From: CAWEYO01 sp963813315
GTDB taxonomy: Bacteria > Pseudomonadota > Alphaproteobacteria > Rhizobiales > Rhizobiaceae
DNA: 64,000 nt
Direction of reading: 5' to 3'
Assembly (NCBI GenBank): GCA_963813315.1
Contig: CAWEYO010000008.1
Coordinates: forward strand, 1 to 64,000
The notes under the pieces were generated by a model, which made no database searches, was not told the DNA's origin, and saw only the letters and a program-made list of their open reading frames with translations. Of this stretch, positions 52,805-61,704 are shown one piece after another. Numbering within the stretch: the first letter of the stretch is position 1; the number at the start of each line of letters is the position of its first letter. The translations under genes were made by a program, and so were the position numbers.

Positions 52805-53698
52805 TCAGTGCGACACTAATAGCAGGGCCGCCGCCCATACAAGCAGTATCGCACCCGCAATGCGGCTTGGAAGCCTGCCGGGGAGCTGTTTTTCTACGAC
52901 GGTAAACAGCGCGATCAGCGCCGTCCAAAAGACATTCATCAAGCCGACGGCGAACATCACCAACATCAACGCCCAGCAGCACCCGAGACACCACAAGCCC
53001 TGCTCCATTCCGAGTGTGAATATGCGTTCTGGTTTCTCGCTCCAGCGGGAAAAGAGGATCGCGAAGGGATTTCGGCATCTAGTCAGACAGGCGTCCTTGA
53101 ACCCGCTGAATTGGTAAAGGCCGGCGATCAGAAGAACCGCCGCACCGGTCAGGCCGCCGGCCGGGCCAAGCGGTTGCGAAAGCGCCGGCCCCGCTTGGAT
53201 CGCAAGCGAGAGGCCGGCAAGACCGAGCGAGGCGCAACACCAGACAGCGAGGTAGCCTGCAACGAGCACCAGCGGATGCACGGTTCTCCCGCCCCTGGCG
53301 CTCGCCGTATCGGCGATCTCGCAATAGGTGCGTATCATCGGTGCGGCCGACGGCAGCATCATCGCCAGTGCCATGAGAAACCACATCAACCACAGCGCCG
53401 CGAGATTCCAGGCTACCGGCGCGTCGATATTCGCCGGCGCAAGGCAAAGCCTGAAAAAATGCTCCAGTACGGAAGGCAGCGGCAGCGCCGGCAGCAAACG
53501 TAGCAGTTCGCCTCCGGGCCCAGCCGATGCCGGCACCGCGGCCGCGTTGCGCGCCGCCATCGCGAGTAGCAGAACCCAGGACAGGGCGACAGCCGTGCCG
53601 ACCACGATATGCGCGGCAAAGTACGGCCGCCGGACAATCGCAGCAGTCGCCTGCGCTGCCGGACCGAGATTTTCAAAACTGTCGCTGCCGTCCGTCAT
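52805..53698 (-). CDS. DUF2182 predicted metal-binding membrane protein
   Basis: A 297-residue polytopic protein with about seven membrane helices. Family features are WLMWFLMALAMMLPSAAPMI (about 105-124) and the cluster GLWCLGCCWALMLVMFAVGL (about 232-251) with its Cys trio. The paired DUF1326 protein follows 17 bp later. Start at 53698 (MTDGSDSF) is chosen; 53761 is possible. Substrate unknown; copper or another soft metal is a guess from the Cys/Met content. Confidence 0.82.
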   Translation of the reverse strand: MTDGSDSFENLGPAAQATAAIVRRPYFAAHIVVGTAVALSWVLLLAMAARNAAAVPASAGPGGELLRLLPALPLPSVLEHFFRLCLAPANIDAPVAWNLAALWLMWFLMALAMMLPSAAPMIRTYCEIADTASARGGRTVHPLVLVAGYLAVWCCASLGLAGLSLAIQAGPALSQPLGPAGGLTGAAVLLIAGLYQFSGFKDACLTRCRNPFAILFSRWSEKPERIFTLGMEQGLWCLGCCWALMLVMFAVGLMNVFWTALIALFTVVEKQLPGRLPSRIAGAILLVWAAALLLVSH

Positions 53699-53872
53699 GA
53701 ATCCGTTGGGATGAAACGCCGCGTTGATCGGGCGGTCGATGCTGCCATATACGGGGACCATATCGTATACCAGCGTGGCGAATCCGAAATTCGTATTACC
53801 TTGGAGCGAGGCTCGGATCGAATTTCGGATTCAAAGCCACACTTGCAACTTATTGAATCTCGCGTGGTTTGC

Positions 53873-53926
53873 GGATTTGAAGTTCCTGAACGCGGATGCC
53901 ATGGAAATGACAGGAACTTCAAATCC
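53873..53926. repeat. 16 bp perfect inverted repeat upstream of the hydroxylase gene
   Basis: GGATTTGAAGTTCCTG (53873-53888) and CAGGAACTTCAAATCC (53911-53926) are perfect complements around a 22-base loop, with imperfect extension on both sides (CGTGGT near 53863 and ACCACACG after 53926). It lies between divergent genes, 46 bp before the likely hydroxylase start. It looks like a small palindromic intergenic element. Confidence 0.7.
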
Positions 53927-53971
53927 ACCACACGAGCGCCAGAACATCGGCGCGAACGCCGGGGCGACGCA

Positions 53972-55183
53972 TTGAGCCAACCGACATCACCGCGCATTCT
54001 GATCGCCGGCACCGGTCCTGCCGGCCTGATCGCCGCTCTGGGTCTCGCCAAGGCAGGCTTTCCGGTGACGCTGGTCGGCCCCGACATTCGCAGGGACGAT
54101 CATCGCACGACCGCGCTGATGATGCCGGCGATCAACTTCCTGGATAAACTCGGCGTCGCGGAGAGAATTCGGCTGAATGCCGCTCCGCTACGCATGATGC
54201 GGATCGTCGATGGCACCAGACGGCTCATTCGCAGCCCGGTAGTAACTTTCAGGGCAGCCGAGATTGGCGAGCAGGCTTTCGGTTTGAACGTTCCGAACGC
54301 GGTCCTGAACGATGCCCTGGAACGGGTCGTCACCGAAGAACCCAGCGTCGAGTGGCGCAAATCACTGGTTTCGCATTGGGATATTGGCCGGAGCGAAATC
54401 ACCGCCCTGCTGGAGGACGGGTCAGTTGCGACGGGCGCCCTTGCAGTCGCGGCGGACGGCCGCACTTCGGCCGCCCGCGAGGCCGCCGGCATCAAAACGG
54501 GCACACACAGCTACGATCAGGCCGCGCTCGTGCTTACCTTTTCGCACGTCCGCGACCACGCCGAAACATCCACCGAGTTTCACACGGAGACCGGGCCGTT
54601 CACCCAGGTGCCGCTGCCAGGCAACCGCTCCAGCCTCGTTTGGGTAGTTAAGCCGGGAGCGGCCGCTGAACTGTCCGCACTGGACGACGCCGAGCTTTCA
54701 CGGCGGATCGAGGATCGCATGCAGTCGATGCTCGGTCGCGTCACCGTCGAGCCGGGCCGTCAGGTCTATCCGCTGTCGGCCGGCTTGCCGACGCGTTTTG
54801 CGCAAAACCGCGTCGCGCTGGTCGGCGAGGCGGCCCATGTTTTTCCGCCGATTGGCGCACAGGGACTGAACCTCGGCATCAGGGATATTCAGGACCTTAT
54901 TGATATTGCATCGGAAAATCGTCTTGATCCTGGTTCGAAAACAGCTCTCTCGGCCTATGACCGGCGGCGTCGGCCAGATATTTTCGCACGAACGGGCGCC
55001 GTCAACCTTCTCAACATTTCGCTCTTGTCGAACGTTATCCCGGCGCAATTGCTGCGCAGCGCCGGATTGGGTGTGCTCGGCAGTTTTGCCCCATTGCGCG
55101 CCCTGTTCATGCGCGAAGGCTTGCGCCCCGGAAGCGGCCTGCGATCGATCTTCTCCGACCTACGGGACCAGATCCGACGGTAG
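53972..55183 (+). CDS. FAD-dependent hydroxylase, UbiH/UbiF/COQ6 family
   Basis: A 403-residue flavoprotein monooxygenase: FAD motif ILIAGTGPAGLIAALGLAKA (about 9-28), the second motif region VAADGRTSAAREAAGI (about 152-167) and the GD motif VALVGEAAHVFPPIGAQGLN (about 281-300), the UbiH form. These enzymes hydroxylate the ubiquinone ring. The start is a TTG at 53972, because no in-frame ATG or GTG lies between the inverted repeat and the FAD motif; this start is uncertain. Confidence 0.85.
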   Translation: MSQPTSPRILIAGTGPAGLIAALGLAKAGFPVTLVGPDIRRDDHRTTALMMPAINFLDKLGVAERIRLNAAPLRMMRIVDGTRRLIRSPVVTFRAAEIGEQAFGLNVPNAVLNDALERVVTEEPSVEWRKSLVSHWDIGRSEITALLEDGSVATGALAVAADGRTSAAREAAGIKTGTHSYDQAALVLTFSHVRDHAETSTEFHTETGPFTQVPLPGNRSSLVWVVKPGAAAELSALDDAELSRRIEDRMQSMLGRVTVEPGRQVYPLSAGLPTRFAQNRVALVGEAAHVFPPIGAQGLNLGIRDIQDLIDIASENRLDPGSKTALSAYDRRRRPDIFARTGAVNLLNISLLSNVIPAQLLRSAGLGVLGSFAPLRALFMREGLRPGSGLRSIFSDLRDQIRR

Positions 55184-55316
55184 AGCGGCGGACGCACCGA
55201 CGGAACCATGGAACCGGAGCTGTCAGAAACACACCGTAGCTCGACATCTTTTACTGAATTGCTCTGTCGCCTTGCACGCGGGCCGGTGGAGCACCGAAAA
55301 ACAAGTCCGAGACGGC

Positions 55317-57992
55317 TCACGCCGCGGCTTTCTCCATCGCAGCCTTCACTGCCGCGATCGCCTGAACGGCCCTGCCCGCATCCGGACCACCGGCCTGAGC
55401 CATGTCCGGCCGCCCGCCGCCACCCTGCCCTCCGAGCGCGGCAGAGGCGACACGGACAAGATCGACTGCGCTGAACCAATTCGTCAGGTCATCCGTAACG
55501 GCAACGACCACGCTGGCCTTGCCGTCATCCGCAGCGCCAACAAATATGACGACGCCTGACCCCAGCGATTTCTTGCCTTCGTCCGCCAGCGGCTTGAGGT
55601 CTTTCGGAGCGACGCCGGTCACCGTCCTGCCGAGGAAGCTCACGCCCGCCACGGTTTCGCTTTCGCTGCCGTCTGCCGCACCGGTCGAGCCGCCGCCTAA
55701 GGCAAGTTTCTTGCGCGCTTCCGTCAGTTCCCGATCGAGTCTCTTGCGCTCCTCGACAAGGGCCTCGACGCGGGAGACCGCATCCGCAGGCGATACCTTG
55801 AGCGCTGCTGCGACAGCTTTCAGCCGCCTTTCCTGCTCGTCGAGATGGCGGCGGGCGGCGCCCCCGGTCAGCGCCTCGATGCGGCGAACACCTGCCGCAA
55901 CAGCCCCTTCCGAGACCAACCGGATGATCCCGATATCGCCTGTCGCATTGACGTGGGTGCCGCCGCAAAGTTCGACCGAGTACGGCATTCCGGCCTTCTC
56001 GCCCTGGCGCGCAGTGCCCATCGACACAACACGGACCTCATCGCCATACTTTTCGCCGAACAGAGCCATGGCGCCTTCGGCGATCGCATCGTCGACCGCC
56101 ATCAGCCGGGTCGTTACCGGGCTGTTCTGGACGACGATCTCGTTGGCGATCAACTCGACGCGATCGAGTTCCTCAGCCGAAATCGGCTTGGGGTGCGAGA
56201 AGTCGAAGCGCAGGCGGTCCGGGGCAACCAACGAGCCCTTCTGCGCGACATGGGTGCCAAGGACCTGGCGCAGGGCCTCGTGCACGAGATGCGTGGCGGA
56301 GTGATTCGCCCGCACGCGCGTACGGCGCTCGTGGTCGACGTTCATCTCGACCGCGGCACCTGTCGTTGCCGTGCCTGTCGCGACACGTCCGAAATGAACG
56401 AAAAGCCCGTCGCCTTTCTTTTGCGTGCCTGTAATCTCGATCGAGAAGCCGTCGCCGATCATGACGCCGGTGTCGCCGACCTGGCCGCCTGATTCGCCGT
56501 AAAAGGGCGTCTGGTTGACCACCACGGCGACGGCATCGCCGTCATTCACGTCACTCACTAATGCTCCATCCTTGACAAGGGCCGCAATGATGCCCTCGGC
56601 CGTTTCGGTGTCGTAGCCGAGAAACTCAGTCGCGCCGGCCTGCTCCCTGACGGCAAACCAAATGGCTTCCGTGGCGGCCTCGCCCGAGCCTGCCCAGTTC
56701 GCGCGTGCCTCCGCCTTCTGATGTTCCATGGCAGCATTGAACCCATCGAGGTCGACGGAAATTCCCCGTTGGCGCAGTGCATCCTGTGTCAAGTCGAGCG
56801 GGAAGCCAAACGTGTCGTAAAGCCTGAAAGCCGTCTCGCCGTCGAGCCGGTCACCCGCGCCCATCTTCTCGGTGGCCTCCGACAGCAGGCCAAGCCCCCG
56901 CGCCAACGTCTTGCGGAAGCGGGTTTCCTCGAGCTTCAGCGTCTCGGTGATCAACGCTTCCCCGCGCGCCAGTTCCGGATAGGCCTGCCCCATTTCGCGC
57001 ACCAGTGCGGGGACCAACCTCCACATCAACGGTTCGTGCGCCCCGAGCAACTGCGCATGCCGCATGGCGCGTCGCATGATGCGGCGAAGGACGTATCCCC
57101 TTCCCTCATTGGATGGCAAAACACCGTCGGCGATGAGGAAGCTCGACGCACGAAGGTGATCGGCGATTACGCGGTGGCTGGCACGGTTCTTTCCTTCCGC
57201 CCTTACCCCGGTTGCTTCTTCGGACGCATGGATCAGTGTGCGAAAAAGGTCGATGTCGTAGTTGTCGTGCACGCCCTGGAGGACCGCCGCGATGCGTTCG
57301 AGGCCCATGCCGGTGTCGATCGACGGACGCGGCAGGGCGACGCGCTCCTCTTTCGAAAGCTGCTCGAACTGCATGAAAACCAGGTTCCAGATTTCGATGA
57401 AGCGGTCGCCGTCCTCCTCCGCGCTTCCGGGCGGTCCGCCGGGAATGCCTTCGCCATGGTCATAGAAAATTTCCGAGCACGGACCGCAGGGACCGGTATC
57501 GCCCATCGCCCAGAAATTATCGCTGGTCGGAATTCGGATGATCCTGCTCTCGGGAAGTCCGGCAATTTTCTTCCAGTGGGCGGCAGCCTCGTCGTCGGTA
57601 TGGTAGACAGTCACCAGCAACCGGTCGGGCGCCAGACCGAATTCCTTCGTGATCAGATTCCAGGCAAGCTCGATCGCACGGTCCTTGAAATAGTCGCCGA
57701 ATGAAAAATTACCGAGCATTTCGAAGAAGGTGTGATGCCGTGCCGTGTAGCCGACATTGTCGAGATCGTTGTGCTTGCCTCCGGCGCGCACGCACTTCTG
57801 GGACGTGACGGCCCGCGAGTAAGGACGCTGTTCCAGCCCAGTGAAAACGTTCTTGAACTGCACCATTCCGGCGTTCACGAACATCAGGGTTGGATCGTTG
57901 CGCGGCACGAGCGGGCTCGAGGCGACGATCTCGTGACCATTCTTCTTGAAATAGTCCAGAAACGCCGACCGGATTTCGTTCACGCCACTCAT
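55317..57992 (-). CDS. alaS: Alanyl-tRNA synthetase
   Basis: An 891-residue class II synthetase. The catalytic domain begins with IRSAFLDYFKKNGHEIVASS and has motif 2 around RQKCVRAGGKHNDLDNVGYT (reading SQKCVRAGG). The editing domain shows NHSATHLVHEALRQVLG (the HxxxH) and CGGTHVNATGDIG, and the C-Ala domain ends with GGQGGGGRPDMAQAGG. Length matches the family. It is downstream of recA in the same direction, the order common in Rhizobiales. Confidence 0.97.
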   Translation of the reverse strand: MSGVNEIRSAFLDYFKKNGHEIVASSPLVPRNDPTLMFVNAGMVQFKNVFTGLEQRPYSRAVTSQKCVRAGGKHNDLDNVGYTARHHTFFEMLGNFSFGDYFKDRAIELAWNLITKEFGLAPDRLLVTVYHTDDEAAAHWKKIAGLPESRIIRIPTSDNFWAMGDTGPCGPCSEIFYDHGEGIPGGPPGSAEEDGDRFIEIWNLVFMQFEQLSKEERVALPRPSIDTGMGLERIAAVLQGVHDNYDIDLFRTLIHASEEATGVRAEGKNRASHRVIADHLRASSFLIADGVLPSNEGRGYVLRRIMRRAMRHAQLLGAHEPLMWRLVPALVREMGQAYPELARGEALITETLKLEETRFRKTLARGLGLLSEATEKMGAGDRLDGETAFRLYDTFGFPLDLTQDALRQRGISVDLDGFNAAMEHQKAEARANWAGSGEAATEAIWFAVREQAGATEFLGYDTETAEGIIAALVKDGALVSDVNDGDAVAVVVNQTPFYGESGGQVGDTGVMIGDGFSIEITGTQKKGDGLFVHFGRVATGTATTGAAVEMNVDHERRTRVRANHSATHLVHEALRQVLGTHVAQKGSLVAPDRLRFDFSHPKPISAEELDRVELIANEIVVQNSPVTTRLMAVDDAIAEGAMALFGEKYGDEVRVVSMGTARQGEKAGMPYSVELCGGTHVNATGDIGIIRLVSEGAVAAGVRRIEALTGGAARRHLDEQERRLKAVAAALKVSPADAVSRVEALVEERKRLDRELTEARKKLALGGGSTGAADGSESETVAGVSFLGRTVTGVAPKDLKPLADEGKKSLGSGVVIFVGAADDGKASVVVAVTDDLTNWFSAVDLVRVASAALGGQGGGGRPDMAQAGGPDAGRAVQAIAAVKAAMEKAAA

Positions 57993-58184
57993 GCTACTGC
58001 CCTTGTGAAAGCTCCGCCACCATGCCTGGGCGGAAATGACATGGCCTTTTATCGTTCGGATTCAGCGCTGTCCAGAAAACAGGACGGACCTGAAAAACCG
58101 CGGGCAACGACGAACCGCCGGCAAAAGACAGGACCACCGGCAAGGACCGCCGGCGGCTTCCACTGGGGCTACGTAGCGCCCGGG

Positions 58185-59270
58185 TTACATTTCCGCGGCG
58201 CCATCCTCAAAGCCGTCGCCCGATCCGGTTTCCAGGAACTTCTCGGCGATCAGCCCGGCATTCTGCCGGAGCGCCGTCTCGATTTCTCGCGCGAGTTCCG
58301 GATTTTCGCGCAGGAAGAGCTTCGCATTCTCGCGGCCCTGGCCAAGTCTCTGAGAATTGTAGGAGAACCAGGCGCCCGACTTCTCCACCACGCCGGCCTT
58401 GACGCCGAGATCCACAAGCTCACCGGTCTTGGAAACGCCCTCGCCGTACATTATGTCGAATTCGACCACCTTGAAGGGCGGAGCGAGCTTGTTCTTCACG
58501 ACCTTGACCCGCGTCTGGTTGCCCACCACCTCGTCACGGTCCTTGACCGAGCCGATGCGGCGGATATCAAGCCGCACGGACGCATAGAACTTCAGTGCAT
58601 TGCCGCCCGTGGTCGTTTCCGGCGAACCAAACATCACGCCGATCTTCATGCGGATCTGGTTGATGAAGATGACCATGGTGTTGGATCGCGAAATGGAAGC
58701 AGTGAGCTTGCGCAGGGCTTGGCTCATCAGGCGGGCCTGAAGTCCGGGCAGGGAATCGCCCATCTCGCCTTCGATCTCGGCCCGTGGTGTCAGCGCTGCA
58801 ACCGAGTCGATGACCAGCACGTCGATGGCACCGGACCGTACCAGCGTGTCACATATCTCCAGCGCTTGCTCCCCGGTATCCGGCTGCGAGATCAGAAGGT
58901 TTTCGAGGTCGACCCCCAGCTTGCGGGCGTAGACCGGATCAAGCGCATGTTCGGCATCGACGAAAGCGCAGATGCCGCCCTTCTTCTGGGCCTCGGCCAC
59001 CGTGTGCAGCGCAAGCGTTGTCTTGCCCGAGCTTTCAGGCCCATAGATTTCGACGATGCGGCCACGTGGAAGCCCGCCGACGCCCAACGCGATATCGAGG
59101 CCGAGAGAGCCGGTAGATACGGTTGCGATTTCCACGACCTGCTCGTTCTGGCCGAGCCGCATGATCGAGCCCTTGCCGAAAGCACGCTCGATTTGCGAAA
59201 GCGCGGCATCTAGAGCCTTTGATTTGTCCACAGTTTTGTCCTCTACAAGCCGCAATGAATTCTGAGCCAT
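58185..59270 (-). CDS. recA: Recombinase RecA
   Basis: A 361-residue RecA with Walker A GPESSGKTT (77-85), Walker B region DVLVIDSVAALTPRAEIEGE (about 150), and loop 2 GVMFGSPETTTGGNALKFYA (about 200). It forms filaments on single-stranded DNA for recombination and triggers LexA cleavage. A probable LexA box lies 58 bp upstream. alaS follows after 190 bp. Confidence 0.98.
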   Translation of the reverse strand: MAQNSLRLVEDKTVDKSKALDAALSQIERAFGKGSIMRLGQNEQVVEIATVSTGSLGLDIALGVGGLPRGRIVEIYGPESSGKTTLALHTVAEAQKKGGICAFVDAEHALDPVYARKLGVDLENLLISQPDTGEQALEICDTLVRSGAIDVLVIDSVAALTPRAEIEGEMGDSLPGLQARLMSQALRKLTASISRSNTMVIFINQIRMKIGVMFGSPETTTGGNALKFYASVRLDIRRIGSVKDRDEVVGNQTRVKVVKNKLAPPFKVVEFDIMYGEGVSKTGELVDLGVKAGVVEKSGAWFSYNSQRLGQGRENAKLFLRENPELAREIETALRQNAGLIAEKFLETGSGDGFEDGAAEM

Positions 59271-59327
59271 GATACATCACCCCGTGGTCGTCAATAAGGC
59301 CGGTCAATCCGGCGCCATAGGCGATAT

Positions 59328-59342
59328 GTACCTGTTTTGTTC
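59328..59342 (-). promoter_or_regulatory. Probable LexA (SOS) box of recA
   Basis: On the recA strand this is GAAC-AAAACAG-GTAC, matching the alphaproteobacterial GAAC-N7-GAAC box with one mismatch. TTGCAA upstream and TACATAT downstream could be the -35 and -10 elements, which puts the box in the spacer and over the -10, a normal place for repression. A further GAAC pair near 59385-59397 has the wrong spacing (5). Confidence 0.6.
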
Positions 59343-59523
59343 TATACTTGCAAGAGGCAGCAACTATTTGCTTTTACTGAACAAGTTCAATATGTTCCGT
59401 TTATGTATCGACATCGGCCAGCGTGGATGCGAGCGGCGCACAGGACCGCTTGCTGTGCCAGGCGAACGTTGAAAACGGGCCTTCGCCGATTCGCCTCGTG
59501 ATAGCCGCAGCCAATGGGGGTGC

Positions 59524-59734
59524 CTAAAGCGCATTGCTTCGAAACGGATTCATGCGATGCGTTTTAGGCTATTGTTTTTTGTGCATGTCGTTATCCCAAA
59601 ACCGCTGCGCACTTTTTGGGCGACATGCATTTCTGTGCATGTCGTTATCCCAAAACCGCTGCGCACTTTTGGGCGACATGCATTTCTGTGCATGTCGTTA
59701 TCCCAAAACCGCTGCGCACTTTTGGGCGACATGC
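59524..59734 (+). repeat. Mosaic repeat: module A plus three copies of module B
   Basis: Module A spans 59524-59567 (CTAAAGCGC at its left end). Module B copies are at 59583-59628 (one extra T), 59637-59681 and 59690-59734, each with ends GCATGTCG and CGACATGC. It is the largest of the three arrays in this window and ends 40 bp before the psuK start, so it lies in the psuK leader. Confidence 0.85.
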
Positions 59735-59773
59735 ATTATTGTCCGCACCGGGAAGGCTACCGGAAAACGCTTC

Positions 59774-60712
59774 ATGAATTTCGATCACCTGCTGGCCATC
59801 GGCGGCGCGCATATCGACCGGCGCGGCCAGGTCTCCGGCCCTTACGTGGCGGGGGCGTCGAATCCAGGGGTTTTGAGCGAGGAAGTGGGCGGCGGCGTCT
59901 TCAATGCGCTGCGCAACGCGGTCCGCCGGGGGGTCCGGGCCTCCCTGCTATCAGTCCGCGGGGGCGATACAGCGGGAGAGACTGTCGGGCGCTCGATCCT
60001 GGAAGCCGGCATTGAAGACCTGTCGGCGGTTTTTCTCGACCGATCGACGCCGAGCTACACGGCTCTGCTCGAAAGCTCCGGGGAGTTGATCGCCGGGCTG
60101 GCCGACATGGAGCTTTACGACTTCGCATTTGCCAGGCAGATCGCCCGGTCGAAAGCAGCCGAGGCAATCTCGGAGTCGGCGGCCGTACTCAGCGACGCCA
60201 ATCTTCCGGAGGAAGCACTTCGGAAGCTTTCCATCCTCGCGGCCGGCCGGCCACTGTTTGCGATCGCCATTTCGCCGGCAAAAGTCGTCCGCATGGCCGC
60301 AGCGTTGAACGGCATTTCCTGCCTGTTCATGAACGCGCGGGAGGCCGCGAGCCTGTCCGGTCTGGTGGATGCGGACTCCGGCGAGGTCGCGAGCAGGTTG
60401 CGGGAGCTAGGGCTGGCCAGTGGGGTGATTACCGCCGGGCACAGGCCGTTGACCGGCTTCGATTCAAGCGGCCAGTTCTCGATCGAGGCACCCGCGGCGG
60501 GGAGGATCGCCGACGTCACCGGCGCCGGTGATGCGCTGGCCGGTGTTACGATTGCCGCCATGATGAAGGGACTGGCGTTTCGGGACGCAGTGCGCGAGGG
60601 TATGGCCGCGGCGATGCTGACTGTTGAAACCAAGTCTGCCGTGCCGGACTATTCGGACAGCGAATTCGCCGCCGCACTGGCACTTGTACCGGAGGCGGTG
60701 GAAATAGCATGA
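59774..60712 (+). CDS. psuK: PfkB-family kinase, probable pseudouridine kinase
   Basis: A 312-residue PfkB/ribokinase-type kinase: N-terminal motif LLAIGGAHIDRRGQV (about 5-19), EVGGGVFNALRNAVRRGV (about 39-56), and the anion-hole/catalytic motif DVTGAGDALAGVTIAAMMKG (about 254-273) with the catalytic Asp. With psuG overlapping downstream, the role is phosphorylation of pseudouridine to its 5'-phosphate. ATG 59774 follows the repeat array; longer in-frame starts would translate the repeats and are rejected. Confidence 0.88.
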   Translation: MNFDHLLAIGGAHIDRRGQVSGPYVAGASNPGVLSEEVGGGVFNALRNAVRRGVRASLLSVRGGDTAGETVGRSILEAGIEDLSAVFLDRSTPSYTALLESSGELIAGLADMELYDFAFARQIARSKAAEAISESAAVLSDANLPEEALRKLSILAAGRPLFAIAISPAKVVRMAAALNGISCLFMNAREAASLSGLVDADSGEVASRLRELGLASGVITAGHRPLTGFDSSGQFSIEAPAAGRIADVTGAGDALAGVTIAAMMKGLAFRDAVREGMAAAMLTVETKSAVPDYSDSEFAAALALVPEAVEIA

Positions 60713-61651
60713 CCGCACAGCCAAGGTCTGGAATGACGCCCGAAATCGGCCCGTCCATACATCGATATCCACCCGCCCGTGGCGGATGCCCTTGCGACCG
60801 GGCAGCCTGTGGTGGCCCTGGAAAGCACGATCGTGACCCACGGCATGCCCTACCCGGACAACGCCGAGATGGCCAGGAAAGTCGAAAAGATCATCAGCGA
60901 CAGTGGTGCCGTGCCAGCCACGATCGCCGTTATGGCGGGACGGCTGAAGATCGGCCTGTCGGATGCCGAGCGCGAGGCACTGGCGAAGTCCGCCGGGGCG
61001 ATGAAGCTTTCCCGCGCGGATCTGGCCTTTGCGGTGGCCGAAAAGCGCACCGGCGGCACGACGGTGGCCGCGACGATGATTGCCGCCCGGATCGCCGGCA
61101 TCAAGGTGTTCGCGACGGGAGGGATCGGCGGGGTGCACAAGGGTGCTGAAAGGAGCTTCGACATTTCGGCCGATCTCGACGAGCTTGCACGCACGCCCGT
61201 GATCGTGGTTTCAGCCGGCGCCAAAGCGATCCTCGATATCGAAAAAACGCTCGAGGTGTTGGAAACGCACGGCGTGCCGGTCGTTGCCTACCAGTCCGAC
61301 GTCATGCCGGCCTTCTGGTCACGCACGTCGCCACATCCGGCGCCGCTGCGGCTCGACGAGCCGGAAGCCATAGCCGGATTCTTTCGCGCCCGCGCTGCAC
61401 TTGGCCTGGATGGTGGGATGCTGGTCGCCAACGCGGTGCCGGCGGAACATGAAATACCGGCCGATGTCATGGCCGGCCATATCGCAGCCGCCCACCAGGC
61501 GGCGCTCGACGGCGGCATTGCCGGCAAGGCCGTGACGCCGTTTTTGCTCGCCCGCATCCTTGAGCTTACCAACGGCGCCAGCCTCAAGACCAACGTCGCG
61601 CTGGTCGAAAACAATGCCCGCCTGGCGGCGAGCATTGCGAAGGCGTTGTAA
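60709..61651 (+). CDS. psuG: Pseudouridine-5'-phosphate glycosidase (+1 frameshift near 60760)
   Basis: The gene starts in an ATGA overlap with psuK, after GGAGGCGGTGG. PsuG splits pseudouridine 5'-phosphate into uracil and ribose 5-phosphate. Conserved parts are PVVALESTIVTHGMPYPDN (about 30-48), FATGGIGGVHKGAERSFDIS, VAYQSDVMPAFW and LVANAVPAEHEIP. As sequenced, the first 17 codons are in one frame and the rest in the next; removing the C at 60760 joins GPSI to IDIHPPVADALATG and gives about 313 residues. Without repair, translation would need an internal start near 60779. Confidence 0.88.
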
Positions 61652-61704
61652 ATTCAAAGAGATACAGCATCCTTTGCGTCCAATAGAACGCGCGGCGCCG
61701 TTGC

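Noticed and set aside
53724..53975. Upstream coding extension of the UbiH-family gene through ATG near 53900
   Set aside because: That ATG is in a different frame, its frame stops before the FAD motif, and joining needs a -1 shift through the palindrome region. A TTG start at 53972 is simpler.
57732..59213. A 493-codon open frame on the plus strand
   Set aside because: It is antisense to alaS and recA, both certain genes, and has no domain.
59385..59397. GTTC-N5-GTTC as a second LexA box upstream of recA
   Set aside because: Alphaproteobacterial LexA boxes use a 7 bp spacer; this pair has 5. The site at 59328-59342 fits better.
59583..59734. Module B units as a CRISPR array
   Set aside because: The units are long hairpins with short, non-unique gaps of 8-10 bases between them, and there are no cas genes. 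They recur elsewhere with the same flanking module A.
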